Of a DNA stretch of 7,518 nucleotides, positions 5,419 through 7,518 are shown one piece after another. The DNA comes from Flavobacteriales bacterium UBA1820 (GTDB taxonomy: Bacteria; Bacteroidota; Bacteroidia; Flavobacteriales; UBA1820): assembly GCA_002314265.1 (NCBI GenBank), contig DCEW01000013.1, forward strand, positions 1-7,518. Direction: 5' to 3'. The notes under the pieces were generated by a model. That model saw only the letters and a program-made list of their open reading frames with translations, did not search any database and was not told the DNA's origin. Position numbers and translations under genes: made by a program. The stretch's first letter is position 1, and every line of letters begins with the position of its first letter.

Positions 5419-5781
5419 ATGGACAGTGTACGTTTGAAAAAGATAGAAAGCCTGCTTACCGAGGAACTTTCGGATATCCTGCGGCGGTGGGCCAAGGAGA
5501 ACAAGCCGGGTATACTGGTGAGCGTAACCCGCGTGGCGGTGACCTCCGATTTGTCTTTGGCACGGGTGCGGGTGAGCCTGTTCCCGGTAAAGGACAAGGC
5601 GGGACTTCTGGCCGAACTACGGGAGCAGACGCCCCGTTTCCGCGGCGAATTGGGCAACCGTATCCGGCATCAGGTGCGCAAGATTCCCGAATTGGAATTC
5701 TTCGACGACGATTCGCTCGATTATATCGAGGCCATCGACCGCGAGTTGCGGGGCGAAGGGGAGAACCCTATCAGAAAATAG
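5419..5781 (+). CDS. rbfA: Ribosome-binding factor A (RbfA)
   Basis: This 120-aa protein is a cytoplasmic 30S assembly factor that binds the immature small subunit near the 16S rRNA 5' helix and assists late maturation; in E. coli it is needed for growth in the cold. Seen: the N-terminal helix RLKKIESLLTEELSDILRR, the strand ILVSVTRVAVTSDLSLARVRVSLFP (32-56) of the type II KH-like fold, the helix FRGELGNRIRHQVRKIPELEFF (74-95) and the ending DDDSLDYIEAIDREL (96-110), all in family order. The length is normal. ATG 5419 is used because the conserved sequence starts there; upstream in-frame codons back to 5248 read through the promoter. It is the first gene of a probable operon with the permease and yraN. 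Confidence 0.95.
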   Translation: MDSVRLKKIESLLTEELSDILRRWAKENKPGILVSVTRVAVTSDLSLARVRVSLFPVKDKAGLLAELREQTPRFRGELGNRIRHQVRKIPELEFFDDDSLDYIEAIDRELRGEGENPIRK

Positions 5782-5872
5782 CACAAGGTTTTCTCCCTCG
5801 GGGAGGGCTTCTCCCGATGAGGTTGCCCCGGAATGAGGAGGGAGAAGTGAACAGCGGAAAAGAGCCAAGAGA
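5782..5872. repeat. Nested inverted repeats between rbfA and permease
   Basis: This 91-bp gap has TTCTCCCTC (5791-5799) facing GAGGGAGAA (5838-5846). A second arm, CTTCTCCC (5808-5815), can pair with the same right arm (GGGAGAAG, 5840-5847), and GGGAG/CTCCC (5801-5805/5811-5815) can form a local hairpin. GGGAGAACC at the end of rbfA (5759-5767) can also pair with 5787-5797 if two bases bulge. There is no TAnnTTTG promoter and no T-tract, so readthrough from rbfA is likely and the structure may tune permease expression or mRNA processing. Confidence 0.5.
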
Positions 5873-7087
5873 ATGTCTTTTGCCTGGTTTGTAGCGCAGC
5901 GGTATTTTCGCACCCGAAAGAAGACGTCGGCCGTAGGGATCATCACGGCCGTGGCGACCTTCGGGGTGGCGGTGTCGGTGTTTGCGATGTTCGTGGTGTT
6001 GTCCGTATTTTCGGGCCTGCGCACGTTCAATACCGACTTTCTCAATGCGTTCGATGCCGACTTGACCGTTCGTCCGGCCAAGGGGAAAGTCCTTTCGGCC
6101 GATTCGGCCTGGGTATCCCGGATCGTGAGCACCGAAGGGGTCGAGGCGGTCTCGGCCGTATTGGAAGAAAAGGTGTTCGTCTCCTTTGCCGGGCAGGAGT
6201 CCATCGCGGTACTCAAGGGCGTGGACCGGGCGTATCCCGAGGTGATCGGGGTAGATAGCGTCCTGGTAGCCGGGGGATGGTTGCCCTCCCAGGAGCGTTC
6301 GGACACGGCGTGGCACGTGGTGGGAATATCGATGGCGTATCGTCTGGGCATGGGAGCGGCCCAGGAGCCGACGCCTCTGCGCGTGTATGTGCTTTCGGGG
6401 GGAGGAAATCTTTCGCTGGTGCCCGAAAATTCGTTTTCCCGGGCGGATACCTGGACGGCCGGGGTGTTTTCGCACAAGGATTACGACGGAATGTACTTGT
6501 TCGTCGATCTGGATTTTGCCCGGCACTTGTTGCACCGCAGCGCGGAGCAGGCTTCGGGAGTCGAGGTGCGCCTGAAGGAAGGGGCCTATGCCGGGAAGGT
6601 AGCGGAAGCGCTCGCCCGTGAGCTGGGACCCGACTACCGCGTGCGTACGGCGGTACAGAACAAGGAGGCGTACTACAAGATCATGAACACCGAGAATATG
6701 GTGTTGTATTTTGTCTTTACATTGGTGATCGCCATCGCGCTGTTCAATGTGGTAGGGTCGGTGGTGATGCTCATCCTGGACAAACGGGAAAATATCCGCA
6801 CGATGTGGGCCTTGGGTGCCGATCGCGCGATGCTTCGCGGGATTTTCGTGCGCGAGGGCATGTGGATCGTTGCGGTGGGGGCTGTCGTGGGGCTGGCATT
6901 GGCGGTACTGCTGGTATGGCTTCAGGCGCGCTACCACTTGGTGATGATCGAGGGAAGCATGCAGGTGCCGTATCCTGTGCGCCTTACCGTAGTCAATGGA
7001 GCGATCGTTCTGGCGACGATCGCTCTGCTGGGTTACCTGGCGGCGCGTTTGTCGGTAGCGGGGATGAAAAACGTTTTCAAACGATGA
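5873..7087 (+). CDS. FtsX/LolE-family ABC transporter permease
   Basis: This 404-aa inner-membrane protein has the LolC/LolE (MacB/FtsX) layout: a short cytoplasmic start (FVAQRYFRTRKKTSAVGIIT), TM1 at about 22-48, a large periplasmic domain (about 50-270), then TM2 (about 276-302), TM3 (about 328-352) and TM4 (about 372-395). The segment after TM2, DKRENIRTMWALGADRAMLRGIF (303-325), is the cytoplasmic coupling-helix region that contacts the ATPase. Family knowledge: such permeases, with a LolD-type ATPase, release lipoproteins from the inner membrane for transfer to LolA. No ATPase gene is present in this window, so the partner must be elsewhere. LolE-like lipoprotein release is the best guess, but another FtsX-type export role is possible. 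ATG 5873 fits the conserved N-terminus; the yraN ATG overlaps its stop. Confidence 0.88.
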   Translation: MSFAWFVAQRYFRTRKKTSAVGIITAVATFGVAVSVFAMFVVLSVFSGLRTFNTDFLNAFDADLTVRPAKGKVLSADSAWVSRIVSTEGVEAVSAVLEEKVFVSFAGQESIAVLKGVDRAYPEVIGVDSVLVAGGWLPSQERSDTAWHVVGISMAYRLGMGAAQEPTPLRVYVLSGGGNLSLVPENSFSRADTWTAGVFSHKDYDGMYLFVDLDFARHLLHRSAEQASGVEVRLKEGAYAGKVAEALARELGPDYRVRTAVQNKEAYYKIMNTENMVLYFVFTLVIAIALFNVVGSVVMLILDKRENIRTMWALGADRAMLRGIFVREGMWIVAVGAVVGLALAVLLVWLQARYHLVMIEGSMQVPYPVRLTVVNGAIVLATIALLGYLAARLSVAGMKNVFKR

Positions 7088-7482
7088 GCGGGCAGAGAAA
7101 AGGCAAGGGAGAGGGAGAGGTTTCCCTGGCCTATCGTTTGGGTGTGCGCGGAGAGGACTTGGCGGCAGAGTACCTTCGCCGGCAGGGTTACCGGGTGCTC
7201 GAACGCCGGCTTCGGATCGGAGGGATCGAGATAGACATCGTGGCGCAACGGGGCGATCTGTTGGTGTGGGTGGAGGTCAAGACGCGCTCTACCGACCTTT
7301 TTGCGGCGCCCCAGCAGGCGGTCGATGTGAAGAAACAGCGCCGGATGATTGCAGCAGCCGATTTGTACTTGCGGGAGCGGGGCCTTTCCTGCGAGGTGCG
7401 TTTCGATATTATTTCGGTGGTGGCCAATCCTTCGCGCGAGGATATTTGCCATATCGAGGGGGCGTTTCCTCCCTTTGTGTAA
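7084..7482 (+). CDS. YraN family (UPF0102) nuclease-like protein
   Basis: This 132-aa protein has the restriction-endonuclease-like fold of the YraN family. Seen: RLGVRGEDLAAEYLRRQGYRVLERR (18-42) with Glu24, then EID (Glu49, Asp51) and VEVKTRS (Glu64, Lys66), the D/E-xK active-site pattern; AAPQQAVDVKKQRRM (74-88) is the usual helix that follows. The putative nuclease residues are all present. The family's biological role is poorly known; a link to DNA uptake, recombination or Holliday-junction processing is often suggested. The first 12 residues are a basic, Gly-rich tail. Its ATG overlaps the permease stop (ATGA), which suggests translational coupling and a shared transcript with rbfA. Confidence 0.9.
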   Translation: MSGQRKGKGEGEVSLAYRLGVRGEDLAAEYLRRQGYRVLERRLRIGGIEIDIVAQRGDLLVWVEVKTRSTDLFAAPQQAVDVKKQRRMIAAADLYLRERGLSCEVRFDIISVVANPSREDICHIEGAFPPFV

Positions 7483-7490
7483 GAGAACGG

Positions 7491-7515
7491 GCGGGCAAGC
7501 GGATGCGGGCAAGCG
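7491..7515. repeat. 11-bp tandem-like direct repeat
   Basis: GCGGGCAAGCG occurs at 7491-7501 and 7505-7515 with a 14-bp period, just after the yraN stop. Its 10-bp core CGGGCAAGCG is present in reverse complement as the first ten bases of the window (1-10). No function is visible. Confidence 0.6.
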
Positions 7516-7518
7516 AAA

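Noticed and set aside
5771..6937. Long minus-strand open frame (388 codons) opposite the permease
   Set aside because: It is antisense to a clear membrane protein, and its His/Arg/Gly-rich translation has no recognisable domain.
7503..7518. Possible start of a next gene (ATG at 7503, reading MRASE)
   Set aside because: Only five codons are visible, and the ATG lies inside the 14-bp-period repeat. A biotin ligase gene often follows yraN in Bacteroidota, but this cannot be supported here.

Overview
The window looks like chromosomal housekeeping DNA from a GC-rich member of the Bacteroidota, probably Bacteroidales (an Alistipes-like organism would fit, but this is inference). The evidence is: two promoter sites matching the Bacteroidota -7 box TAnnTTTG, one with a well-spaced TTTG -33 box; weak use of Shine-Dalgarno sequences; a signal peptide ending ...VRA-Q; a fused msrB-msrA gene; and the gene order rbfA - FtsX/LolE-type permease - yraN. 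I see no mobile element, CRISPR array, tRNA or rRNA.

Layout. (1) 30-1247, minus strand: a secreted protein with TPR-like repeats followed by a transglutaminase-like domain with a complete Cys-His-Asp triad. (2) 1248-1442: a divergent intergenic region with an 18-bp perfect A/T-cored palindrome and a related weaker site 33 bp away. (3) 1443-2315, plus strand: bifunctional methionine sulfoxide reductase MsrB-MsrA, ending at a probable intrinsic terminator that overlaps the 3' end of the convergent mutS2-like gene. (4) 2418-5101, minus strand: a two-gene unit, a MazG-like nucleotide pyrophosphohydrolase followed 23 bp later by a MutS2-family ATPase that has no recognisable Smr nuclease domain and carries a long Lys/Glu/Ala/Gln-rich segment. 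(5) 5102-5418: a 317-bp divergent control region with a promoter for each direction, a 27-bp direct repeat overlapping the rbfA promoter, and leader stem-loops on both sides. (6) 5419-7482, plus strand: rbfA, a four-TM FtsX/LolE-type permease, and a YraN-family nuclease-like protein whose start overlaps the permease stop (ATGA).

How the genes relate. rbfA (30S subunit maturation) starts a probable operon with envelope lipoprotein-transport and DNA-processing-like genes. The divergent mazG-mutS2 unit joins nucleotide-pool hydrolysis to a MutS2-type ATPase. MsrBA repairs oxidised methionine. The secreted transglutaminase-like protein is the least characterised gene here.

Nothing in the window is clearly a new multi-gene system. 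The items most worth checking are the Smr-less MutS2, the competing stem-loops in the rbfA leader, the duplicated rbfA promoter segment, the palindrome pair upstream of msrBA, and the secreted TPR-transglutaminase protein.
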